Assembly (NCBI RefSeq): GCF_900182795.1
Contig: NZ_FXTX01000016.1
Span: 1-39,668 of the forward strand
DNA length: 39,668 nt
Source of the DNA: Venenivibrio stagnispumantis
Lineage (GTDB): Bacteria > Aquificota > Aquificia > Aquificales > Hydrogenothermaceae
Direction of reading: 5' to 3'
The notes beneath the pieces are model-generated. The model saw only the letters and a list, made by a program, of their open reading frames with translations. It was not told where the DNA came from and did no database searches. Below are positions 16,119 through 26,541 of the stretch, in pieces. Position numbers and translations under genes: made by a program. Each line of letters starts with the position of its first letter. Positions within the stretch are counted from its first letter, which is position 1.

Positions 16119-16795
16119 ATCTTTTCCTCTACCGGATAAAATTTATCATTATTTAAAATATATATGCTACTGCAATTAGGACAAGAGATTTTTATTTCGC
16201 TGTCTTTTTTTTCTATTATATTACCTTTTATCTTATTTTTATTCACAAGCACAACACCACACTTACAAACCCAACCTGTTCTTTTTGCCGGAACTCCGGT
16301 ATATAAAGCATAATCTTCCACATCTGAAACAACGACTGCTCCGGCACCTATCATTGCATATTTTCCTATTGTATTTCCACAAACTATTGTTGCATTTGCT
16401 CCTATTGTAGCTCCGGTTCTTACCAATGTTTTTTTAAATTCATGTTTTCTTTCTATAAAAGCCCTTGGAGTTAAGACATTTGTAAAGACACAGGAAGGAC
16501 CACAAAATACATAATCTTCAAGCTCTACACCTTTATAAATAGATACATTATTTTGTATCTTACAGCCATCTCCTATCTTAACATCCGGACCTATCATGCA
16601 ATTTTGCCCAATTATGCAATTTTCCCCTATTTTGGTATTTGATAAAATATGAGAAAAATGCCATATTTTAGTGCCTTTTCCTATTTCTACAGGCTCATCT
16701 ACGTAAGATGATTCGTGCACAAAGTAGTGATTAGTGATAGTAGTTGAGTGGTTAGTGATAGATTCTGATTGGTTAGGTGTATTCTTTTTATTCAT
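16115..16795 (-). CDS. wbpD: UDP-2-acetamido-3-amino-2,3-dideoxy-glucuronate N-acetyltransferase (WbpD/WlbB family)
   Basis: Left-handed beta-helix acyltransferase of 226 residues. Family phrases are IGKGTKIWHFSHILSNTKIG (38-57), hexapeptide repeats through about 170, PRAFIERKHEFKKTLVR (110-126), GATIGANATIVCG (128-140) and TGVPAKRTGWVCKCG (166-180). Cysteines C177, C179, C205 and C208 could hold a metal. It acetylates the 3-amino group on the UDP-ManNAc(3NAc)A route; wbpB lies directly upstream and the WbpE-like gene downstream. Residues 8-25 (SITNHSTTITNHY) are encoded by GTG-containing 7-base repeats and precede the normal family start. The ATG has AGGAAAG six bases upstream, so this added tail is probably translated. 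Confidence 0.92.
   Translation of the reverse strand: MNKKNTPNQSESITNHSTTITNHYFVHESSYVDEPVEIGKGTKIWHFSHILSNTKIGENCIIGQNCMIGPDVKIGDGCKIQNNVSIYKGVELEDYVFCGPSCVFTNVLTPRAFIERKHEFKKTLVRTGATIGANATIVCGNTIGKYAMIGAGAVVVSDVEDYALYTGVPAKRTGWVCKCGVVLVNKNKIKGNIIEKKDSEIKISCPNCSSIYILNNDKFYPVEEKI
16722..16765. repeat. GTG-containing 7-base repeat run inside the wbpD 5' end
   Basis: Plus-strand units such as AGTGATT, AGTGATA, GTAGTTG, AGTGGTT and AGTGATA follow one another with 6-7 base spacing. It is the same sequence family as the four runs in the 2-epimerase gene 6 kb away and encodes residues about 10-25 of the acetyltransferase. Confidence 0.85.
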
Positions 16796-16829
16796 GGTTT
16801 GCTTTCCTTTTTAAAGAATTTATTAGCCC

Positions 16830-20452
<3,623 letters not shown>

Positions 20453-20464
20453 TTAAGCTCCTCC

Positions 20465-21127
20465 TTAATTGTTTTTATCTATCTTATCAAAATTAAGGAT
20501 ATCCATATATTCCCATTCTTTATAAGCCATTGCGTATATTTTTTGCTTTGTTAGATAATTTACTATATCTTCTTCCAATCTCAAGCTTGCAAAGATGGGA
20601 ATGAGTTTATATTCCCTGTATTCCGGAAATAAAGTTAAAAATCTATCTATTTTCTTGTCCTTAAACTCATTTATATAATCAATTTTTGGTGTAGATTTAA
20701 CTTCTACTAAGAACACAGTTTTACAATCATCACTAACTGCTATAACATCAAACTCATCTTTTAATCCGGTTTTTATGTCCTTTTTCTTTCTATTAACCTG
20801 TAAATCATTTACTTCACAATTAAAATATTGTTTTATAACCGGAGAAACAGCCGGAGCTATAATGTCTTCAACAATTGTTCCGAGTTTATTTGCTAACTCA
20901 CCCCATTTTTTATTCATATCTTTATTTTGCTTTCTGTTTTCTTCTTTAAATTCTATCATTTCTTTGGATAATCTTTGCAATTCTATAGTCAATCTTTGCA
21001 ACTCTATAGATAATCTTTGCAATTCGATGGACAATCTTTGTAATTCAAGCTCAGTCTTCTGTTGTGTTTTTATAAGTTCTGCCATTAATTTCTCAAGCCT
21101 ATCTACCCTTTCTTTTATTGTAGCCAT
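20465..21127 (-). CDS. Coiled-coil protein with PD-(D/E)XK nuclease-like domain, copy 1
   Basis: Protein of 220 residues. The N-terminal coiled coil begins MATIKERVDRLEKLMAELIK and contains four near-identical heptads (LQRLSIE type). The C-terminal domain has GLKDEFDVIAVSDDCKTVFL and VEVKSTPKIDY, whose D...EVK arrangement is the PD-(D/E)XK active-site pattern. WGELANKLGTIVEDIIAPAV links the two. Similar proteins are widespread, often in multiple copies, in thermophiles and cyanobacteria, with no established function (DUF3782-like). Two paralogues follow at 21999 and 22662 with almost identical C-terminal domains but different coil lengths. Its stop overlaps the wbpA ribosome site, so it is cotranscribed with wbpA. 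Confidence 0.82.
   Translation of the reverse strand: MATIKERVDRLEKLMAELIKTQQKTELELQRLSIELQRLSIELQRLTIELQRLSKEMIEFKEENRKQNKDMNKKWGELANKLGTIVEDIIAPAVSPVIKQYFNCEVNDLQVNRKKKDIKTGLKDEFDVIAVSDDCKTVFLVEVKSTPKIDYINEFKDKKIDRFLTLFPEYREYKLIPIFASLRLEEDIVNYLTKQKIYAMAYKEWEYMDILNFDKIDKNN
20968..21052. repeat. 21-base tandem repeat, four copies, within the coiled coil
   Basis: Plus-strand units start AATCTTTGCAATTCTATAG, AATCTTTGCAACTCTATAG, AATCTTTGCAATTCGATGG and AATCTTTGTAATTCAAGC. Each encodes one heptad (LQRLSIE or variant). The two sister genes have one heptad of this kind only, so the coil has grown by unit duplication. Confidence 0.9.
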
Positions 21128-21225
21128 CTCAATTCTCCGGAGTTATTTTTTAGCTTTTCTCACACATATATATTTTAACAAAAAAGTTTTTAGATAAAGC
21201 AATTATTTAGTGTAAAATATATTAT
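21128..21225. promoter_or_regulatory. Divergent intergenic region
   Basis: 98 very AT-rich bases between a minus-strand nuclease gene and a plus-strand nucleotidyltransferase gene. Promoters in both directions are expected from gene orientation. TAAAAT-like elements occur on both strands (for example plus-strand GTAAAATAT near 21211), but no convincing -35/-10 pair stands out. Confidence 0.3.
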
Positions 21226-21606
21226 ATGCATAATAATCCAAAATGTTATTTAAAAATGAAAAAAATTAAAACTTTATCTTATAAAGATGATAAAATAGGA
21301 AAACTCATTGAAAAAATCATAGATATTTTTAAAGAAAGTATAAATATTCCTTTTAGAGTTTATATTTTTGGTTCTTTTGCTACCGGAAAAGCAACATATT
21401 TTTCAGATATTGATATAGCCCTTGAAACAAAAGAAACTTTAAATGAAAAAGATATTATAAAATTAAGAAAAAAATTAAATGATATCCCTACTCTTAGGAA
21501 AATAGATTTTATATATCTGAATAAAGCTTCAACAAATATAAGAGAAACCGTTAAAGAAGAAGGAGTTTTAATTTATGAGTTTGGAAAACAGATTGACAGA
21601 ATTTGA
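21226..21606 (+). CDS. MNT-type nucleotidyltransferase (HI0073 family), antitoxin-like
   Basis: Protein of 126 residues. The minimal nucleotidyltransferase motif is VYIFGSFATGKATYFSDIDI, with the GSFATG loop and the D-x-D metal site, and the conserved end is EEGVLIYEFG. In the HI0073/HI0074 and MNT/HEPN pairs the nucleotidyltransferase modifies or counters its partner, often as a toxin-antitoxin module. The partner gene follows with a 32-base overlap. In-frame ATGs at 21226 and 21256 are both possible; the second is nearer the family's normal start, and neither has a clear ribosome site. The pair is on the plus strand, against all surrounding genes, and separates nuclease copy 1 from copy 2. 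Confidence 0.87.
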   Translation: MHNNPKCYLKMKKIKTLSYKDDKIGKLIEKIIDIFKESINIPFRVYIFGSFATGKATYFSDIDIALETKETLNEKDIIKLRKKLNDIPTLRKIDFIYLNKASTNIRETVKEEGVLIYEFGKQIDRI

Positions 21607-21952
21607 AAAATGTTTACAAAAATTTGAAGAAGTTTTAAATTTAGAAGAAAATGATGTTGTAAGAGATAGTGCTATAAAAAGATTTGAACTATGTTTTGAG
21701 CTGTGTTGGAAAACATTGAAAGATTTTCTTACAGAAGAAGGAATTATTTGCAGGTCACCGAGAAATTGTTTTAAAGAAGCTTTTTCAATTGGAATTATCC
21801 AAGATGAAGATGAATGGCTCTCCATATTAGAAGACAGGAATCTAAGCGTTCACACTTATGATGAAGCATTGGCAGAGGGACTTTATAGCCGGCTTAAAAA
21901 TCACTTAAAAGCTATGAAAAGTTTATTAGAATTCATAAAAACCAATTTATAA
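21575..21952 (+). CDS. HI0074-family nucleotidyltransferase-partner protein (HEPN-like)
   Basis: All-helical protein of 125 residues. Family phrases are IKRFELCFELCWKTLKDFL, CRSPRNCFKEAFSIG and LEDRNLSVHTYDE. The RN-x3-H-x-Y arrangement in the last matches the HEPN-superfamily RX4-6H signature. It binds the MNT protein encoded just upstream and is the probable toxin of the pair; RNase activity is known for some HEPN proteins but is not shown for this one. The ATG has GGAG 9 bases upstream, inside the MNT gene. A second pair of the same type is at 30377-31043 on the other strand. Confidence 0.87.
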   Translation: MSLENRLTEFEKCLQKFEEVLNLEENDVVRDSAIKRFELCFELCWKTLKDFLTEEGIICRSPRNCFKEAFSIGIIQDEDEWLSILEDRNLSVHTYDEALAEGLYSRLKNHLKAMKSLLEFIKTNL

Positions 21953-21998
21953 TCCTGCTTTTTAAATCAATTCAAAACTATTACTTATGTTGATTTCC

Positions 21999-22643
21999 TT
22001 AATTGTTTTTATCTATTTTATCAAAATTAAGAATATCCATATATTCCCACTCTTTGTAAGCCATTGCGTATATTTTTTGCTTTGTTAGATAATTTATTAT
22101 ATCTTCTTCCAATCTCAAACTCGCGAAGATGGGAATTAGTTTATATTCCCTATACTCTGGAAACAAAGCCAAAAATCTATCTATTTTTTTATCTTTAAAC
22201 TCATTTATATAATCAATTTTCGGCGTAGATTTAACTTCTACTAAGAACACAGTTTTACAATCATCACTAACTGCTATAACGTCAAATTCATCTTTTAATC
22301 CGGTTTTTATGTCCTTTTTCTTTCTGTTAACCTGTAAATCATTTATTTCACAATTAAAATAGTGTTTTACAACAGGAGAAACAGCCGGAGCTATGATATC
22401 CTCTACAATTGTTCCAAGTTTATTAGCTAATTCACCCCATCTTTTGTTCGTTTCTTCTTTGAATTCTTTCATATCCCTTCTCATTTCATTCTTAAACTCT
22501 TTCATTTCATTTCTTACTTCATCTTTAAATTCTCTCATTTCTCTTGACAATCTTTCTAACTCAAGTTCAGTTCTATGTTGTGCCTTTATAAGCTCTGCCA
22601 TCAATTTTTCAAGTTTGTCTACCCTTTCTTTTATTGTAGCCAT
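21999..22643 (-). CDS. Coiled-coil protein with PD-(D/E)XK nuclease-like domain, copy 2
   Basis: Protein of 214 residues. The first 30 residues and the last 135 or so are nearly identical to copies 1 and 3, including GLKDEFDVIAV and VFLVEVKST. The coil between them is different: EFKDEVRNEMKEFKNEMRRD, built from EFK/EMK units rather than LQRL heptads. This keeps head and nuclease domain fixed while the rod varies. The ATG has AGGAGA six bases upstream. The gap to copy 3 is 18 bases. Function unknown. Confidence 0.82.
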   Translation of the reverse strand: MATIKERVDKLEKLMAELIKAQHRTELELERLSREMREFKDEVRNEMKEFKNEMRRDMKEFKEETNKRWGELANKLGTIVEDIIAPAVSPVVKHYFNCEINDLQVNRKKKDIKTGLKDEFDVIAVSDDCKTVFLVEVKSTPKIDYINEFKDKKIDRFLALFPEYREYKLIPIFASLRLEEDIINYLTKQKIYAMAYKEWEYMDILNFDKIDKNN

Positions 22644-22661
22644 CTTTATTCTCCTGTATTT

Positions 22662-23255
22662 TTAATTATCTATCTTATCAAAATTAAGGATATCCATATA
22701 TTCCCATTCTTTATAAGCCATTGCATATATTTTTTGTTTTGTTAGATAATTTATTATATCTTCTTCCAATCTCAAACTTGCAAAAATAGGAATCAGTTTA
22801 TATTCCCTATACTCTGGAAATAAAGCCAAAAATCTATCTATTTTCTTATCCTTAAACTCGTTTATATAATCAATTTTCGGCGTAGATTTAACTTCTACTA
22901 AGAACACAGTTTTACAATCATCACTAACTGCTATAACATCAAATTCATCTTTTAATCCGGTTTTTATATCCTTTTTCTTTCTGTTAACCTGTAAATCATC
23001 TATTTCACAATTAAAGTATTGTTTTATAACCGGAGAAACAGCCGGAGCTACAATGTCTTCAACAATTGTTCCGAGTTTATTAGCTAATTCACCCCATCTT
23101 TTATTCATTTCTTTATTTTGCTTTCTGTTTTCTTCTTTAAATTCTATCATTTCTTTGGATAATCTTTCCAATTCAAGTTCGGTTCTTTGTTGTGCTTTTA
23201 TGAGTTCTGCCATCAATTTCTCAAGCCTGTCTACCCTTTCTTTTATTGTAGCCAT
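22662..23255 (-). CDS. Coiled-coil protein with PD-(D/E)XK nuclease-like domain, copy 3
   Basis: Protein of 197 residues and the shortest of the three, with one LERLSKE heptad before the shared linker KEENRKQNKEMNKRWGELAN. The domain with EFDVIAV and VFLVEVKST differs from copy 1 at only a handful of positions. The last residues NFDKIDN lack the extra KNN of copies 1 and 2. It has GGAGA as ribosome site. It is probably closest to the ancestral form, since copies 1 and 2 have longer coils; that ordering is inference. Confidence 0.82.
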   Translation of the reverse strand: MATIKERVDRLEKLMAELIKAQQRTELELERLSKEMIEFKEENRKQNKEMNKRWGELANKLGTIVEDIVAPAVSPVIKQYFNCEIDDLQVNRKKKDIKTGLKDEFDVIAVSDDCKTVFLVEVKSTPKIDYINEFKDKKIDRFLALFPEYREYKLIPIFASLRLEEDIINYLTKQKIYAMAYKEWEYMDILNFDKIDN

Positions 23256-23286
23256 CTTAATTCTCCGGAATTTTTTTGTATTCTCA

Positions 23287-23895
23287 TTAATATTTTATTC
23301 CTTCTTCTTTTAAAAGTTCATCTAAATTTAGCTTTATATTATCTATAACTTCAATAGTATCATTCCAATCCGTTATAAACCATCTTCTCCCTTTTTCTGC
23401 TACCATAACCTTTTTATCAAAGGTTGTAAACCAAATAACTTTTTTTACACCGGCATTTAATAAATCTTGTGTTTTTTCCCTTGCATAGTTCATAAAGTCT
23501 CCATACTTTCTCAAATCTGCTTTTGTATCTATCTCTATTACAACTTCCGGAGGAGTTTTTGCATATTTATTATCTATTCCTTCTTTTATGATTTTATCTT
23601 TTTCAAAAATTGCAATATCCAGATTTCTCCAACTTCTTGGTGCAAATTTAAATCCAATTTCATTTGTAGCTATCAGATATTTTAAATTATTAAGCTTAGA
23701 ATAAAGATATCCTACGATTAATGCTATTAAAATTGATTGTAAAGTACTACTTCCCATAACTTCCTCTAAGCTTTTTTCTCCGGATAAAACCTTATCATAA
23801 TCCCTGTAATAGATAGGGCTTCCATATCTCATTTCATATATTAGCTCTTTTGGAATTCTTCTTATTTTTTTCTCTTTTTTTATAACTGATTTCAT
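23287..23895 (-). CDS. Uma2-family (DUF820) putative endonuclease
   Basis: Protein of 202 residues with the DUF820 pattern: MRYGSPIYYRDYDKVLSGEK, RSWRNLDIAIFEKD (the LDIA core aspartate), TPPEVVIEIDTKAD (E and D of a PD-(D/E)XK-like centre) and AGVKKVIWFTTFDKK near the end. The family is common in cyanobacteria and thermophiles in many copies. It has a restriction-endonuclease fold but no settled role. GGAGAAGG precedes the ATG. It opens the islet of four nuclease-like genes lying between the export genes and wbpA. Confidence 0.85.
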   Translation of the reverse strand: MKSVIKKEKKIRRIPKELIYEMRYGSPIYYRDYDKVLSGEKSLEEVMGSSTLQSILIALIVGYLYSKLNNLKYLIATNEIGFKFAPRSWRNLDIAIFEKDKIIKEGIDNKYAKTPPEVVIEIDTKADLRKYGDFMNYAREKTQDLLNAGVKKVIWFTTFDKKVMVAEKGRRWFITDWNDTIEVIDNIKLNLDELLKEEGIKY

Positions 23896-23911
23896 TTGCC
23901 TTCTCCGGATA

Positions 23912-25093
23912 TTAAGATGCTATATTCTCTCGGTTTCTTCTTTTTACATTATTTAGCCATTCAAGGAAAAATGCAAGGAATATTCCGAGGAATAATGCAG
24001 ATATACCGGCTACTGCTACCATTAATTTTTTCTTAGGTTTTGCAGGTAAATCCGGTAAGTTAGGTTTATCTATAACTTCTACATAAATATTTTCTTTAGC
24101 TTCATCAAGTTTAGCCTGTTCATACATAGTTAATAAATTTTTATAAATTTCCTGAGCTACTTTTACTTCTCTCATCAAATCCCCATATTCTGTCAGCTTT
24201 TCCGGAGCTTGAGATAAAGAAGGTAAAGCACCTATATTTGATTTTTCTTCTATCTGTTTTATTTGATTATCTATTGCTGCAAGTTGCTCTTTTATAGCTT
24301 TAACTTGGGGGTTATCCGGTGCAAATGCAGCTTCCATACTCTTTAATTTTACAAGCAAAGACATTTTTTGTGATATAAGATTAGAATAAAGCTCCACAAC
24401 ACCTGATATCTGACTTTCAGGAGCAATTATTTTTGTTTTTTTCTGGAATTCTGCCAATCTTTTTTGTAATTCTTCTAACTTTTTCTCTTGTTCATTAAGT
24501 TGTTCTTCTAAAAATGCTCTATTGAATTTTGCAACTGTTAATTTTTTTTCATTCATTATTTTTTGTAGTTCATCAATATAAGTTTGGGCTATTTTTTGAG
24601 CCAATTTAGGATCTTTGTAATCTACGGATATATTAATAACACCGGTTTTTTTGTCATCAGATATATTTACCATTCCTTTTAATATATCTACAGCTACATT
24701 CATAGGATCTCTTTTCTTTGGTATATCGTCCTCAAGTAATATAGGTATTAGATTTAATTTTTTTATAACCCTTTCTTTTATTTCCCTACTGTTTAAAACT
24801 GCCAATATTTTAGAAGAATCATCCCCGGCTGATGGGATAGATACACCCGCCATAGCAGCTAATCCTGCCAAGCTTCCAAGTCCTGTAGATTTACTTGATA
24901 CCGGTATAACGGTAGCTTCACTTCTGTATATAGGGGTCATTATAAAACTTATAATAGCAGTTAAAATAGATACACCTAAAAATAATCCTAAGATTAATTT
25001 TTTTCTTTTTTTCAATACAAGCCAGAGTTCATATAAATCAATTTCATCTTCTTGATAACATTCCTGACTGTTTAATTTTTCTCTACTTTCCAT
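23912..25093 (-). CDS. Wzz-type chain-length determinant/polysaccharide co-polymerase
   Basis: Inner-membrane protein of 393 residues. Segment one, [20 protein letters not shown] (33-52), is followed by the family phrase [13 protein letters not shown] periplasmic region holds a coiled coil (about 207-238, [18 protein letters not shown]). A proline-rich stretch [10 protein letters not shown] leads to the second segment, [20 protein letters not shown]. It controls the length of Wzy-made polymer. There is no C-terminal kinase domain and no separate Wzc kinase nearby. The Wzi-like gene ends 10 bases upstream, and its stop region provides the ribosome site AGGAGA. Confidence 0.9.
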   Translation of the reverse strand: MESREKLNSQECYQEDEIDLYELWLVLKKRKKLILGLFLGVSILTAIISFIMTPIYRSEATVIPVSSKSTGLGSLAGLAAMAGVSIPSAGDDSSKILAVLNSREIKERVIKKLNLIPILLEDDIPKKRDPMNVAVDILKGMVNISDDKKTGVINISVDYKDPKLAQKIAQTYIDELQKIMNEKKLTVAKFNRAFLEEQLNEQEKKLEELQKRLAEFQKKTKIIAPESQISGVVELYSNLISQKMSLLVKLKSMEAAFAPDNPQVKAIKEQLAAIDNQIKQIEEKSNIGALPSLSQAPEKLTEYGDLMREVKVAQEIYKNLLTMYEQAKLDEAKENIYVEVIDKPNLPDLPAKPKKKLMVAVAGISALFLGIFLAFFLEWLNNVKRRNRENIAS

Positions 25094-25102
25094 ATCATCT
25101 CC

Positions 25103-26539
25103 TTAAAATCTTAAATTTAAAGCCAGACCTACAGTTAAATAATTTTCCTTTTTATTCTCTATAGAAAATTGGGTAGGCAAAGTATTCTTATCAATGCCTT
25201 TTTTATAATCATATCTGATAAATGGTTTTATTTGTATATTTTTATTTAATATTTTTCCATATTCCAAAGAAGCATAATAATTAGAGCTTTTGATATCAAC
25301 ATTTTCTTTCCATGGCTGTTTAAATACTGACATTTTAAAATCTATCCAGTTTTGGTTATCTATCCAGTGGATATATTTAAAAAATAATGAATGAACATCT
25401 CTTCCATAAGGATAACCCAATGAATAACCTTTATAACTATAACCTTCATAATAGTAATAATGGTGGATATAAAAATTATCTGCTGTTTTTACATACTCAA
25501 ATCTAAATATATCTTTTCCTTTTGAGATAAAAACTCCTGTATTATAAGATCTTGATAGAAGGCCGAAAATAAATGGAAATCTTCCTGATAATTTTCTGTC
25601 CTCTTTTTGCCAAACTGCCTGCACATCTGTACCGGCTTCTTCATAGTATATTTTAAAAATATCAAACCATTTTAAAGGTAAGTATAAAGCAATATCGTAT
25701 GAACCATAAGAATCATTATCATATCTACTTCCCGGAACGTTATCTTCAGATGAAGTTATAAGTTTCCAATAATCTTTGAATGATTTATATTCCGGTCTAC
25801 CTGAACCACCATACATAGTTGTTTTAGTTAAGCCAACCTCAAAAAATGAAGCCGGCTTGTATATCCCTCTAATACCAAGTATCTTCGGATAAGAAACATC
25901 TTTTCTTTCTTCTTGAAGCCAGCCGTTTAATATTGCAAAACTCCATTTTCCATAGAAATCAAGAGGTTCTTCTGTTTGGACTTTTACCATAGGAAAAGGA
26001 TAAGCATTGTTTGAAAGCAAAAGTCCGTACTCTCCCTGTCCCCAATTTACGTTATCTTTACCTATCTCTATGGAAAATTTACCGGCTAAAAATTTTGCAT
26101 AAGCCCTTAATACCTGTCCCTCTTTTTGATCTTTATTTATAATTTGTCTAAATTGATAATAACCTACAAATTTATCTTGATATGATATCTGTCCATCTTC
26201 TGTTGAAATAACATTTAACCCTTTTCTTAAACTCAATCCTGACTTTCCTTCTAACAACAGATAATCTGCATTTGTATTAAATACAGATATATCAATGTTA
26301 TTTACCGGTTTGATATAATTTTCCGGTTTTTCTATATAGTTAGAAAAATATTTTAATCTTTCATTTCCAGAAAAAATATAAAAATACGGTAAAGGTCTGA
26401 TTGATAAGATATTTTCTTTACTCTCTTTTGAAGCCTGTATATTATCGTATATAAATATATCATCGCTATTTATATTCAGGTAAGGATTAGCAAATACGGC
26501 TGTAAATAGAATTAAATTTGGCAAGATATATTTCTTCAT
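25103..26539 (-). CDS. Wzi-like outer-membrane barrel (capsule assembly family)
   Basis: Protein of 478 residues with signal peptide MKKYILPNLILFTAVFA and a C-terminal aromatic strand ending LALNLRF. Alternating aromatic and polar strands run throughout, as expected for an outer-membrane beta-barrel. The stretch FSIEIGKDNVNWGQGEYG, followed by LLLSNNAYPFPMVKV, matches the capsule assembly protein Wzi family. Wzi binds polysaccharide at the cell surface. Here it lies between the export protein and the Wzz-like gene, so it probably anchors or organises the exported glycan. The ATG is 2 bases after the upstream stop. Confidence 0.85.
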   Translation of the reverse strand: MKKYILPNLILFTAVFANPYLNINSDDIFIYDNIQASKESKENILSIRPLPYFYIFSGNERLKYFSNYIEKPENYIKPVNNIDISVFNTNADYLLLEGKSGLSLRKGLNVISTEDGQISYQDKFVGYYQFRQIINKDQKEGQVLRAYAKFLAGKFSIEIGKDNVNWGQGEYGLLLSNNAYPFPMVKVQTEEPLDFYGKWSFAILNGWLQEERKDVSYPKILGIRGIYKPASFFEVGLTKTTMYGGSGRPEYKSFKDYWKLITSSEDNVPGSRYDNDSYGSYDIALYLPLKWFDIFKIYYEEAGTDVQAVWQKEDRKLSGRFPFIFGLLSRSYNTGVFISKGKDIFRFEYVKTADNFYIHHYYYYEGYSYKGYSLGYPYGRDVHSLFFKYIHWIDNQNWIDFKMSVFKQPWKENVDIKSSNYYASLEYGKILNKNIQIKPFIRYDYKKGIDKNTLPTQFSIENKKENYLTVGLALNLRF

Positions 26540-26541
26540 TT

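Noticed and set aside
20775-21197. Plus-strand frame of 140 codons rich in Leu/Asn/Ser, opposite the first nuclease copy
   Set aside because: It is the antisense reading of the coiled-coil heptads and of the shared nuclease segment; the sister copies show the same antisense frames with different lengths. No ribosome site and no recognisable domain.
24651-25055. Plus-strand frame of 134 codons opposite the Wzz-like gene
   Set aside because: It is a hydrophobic shadow of the coding strand. The minus-strand protein has a full family architecture, so the antisense frame has no independent support.
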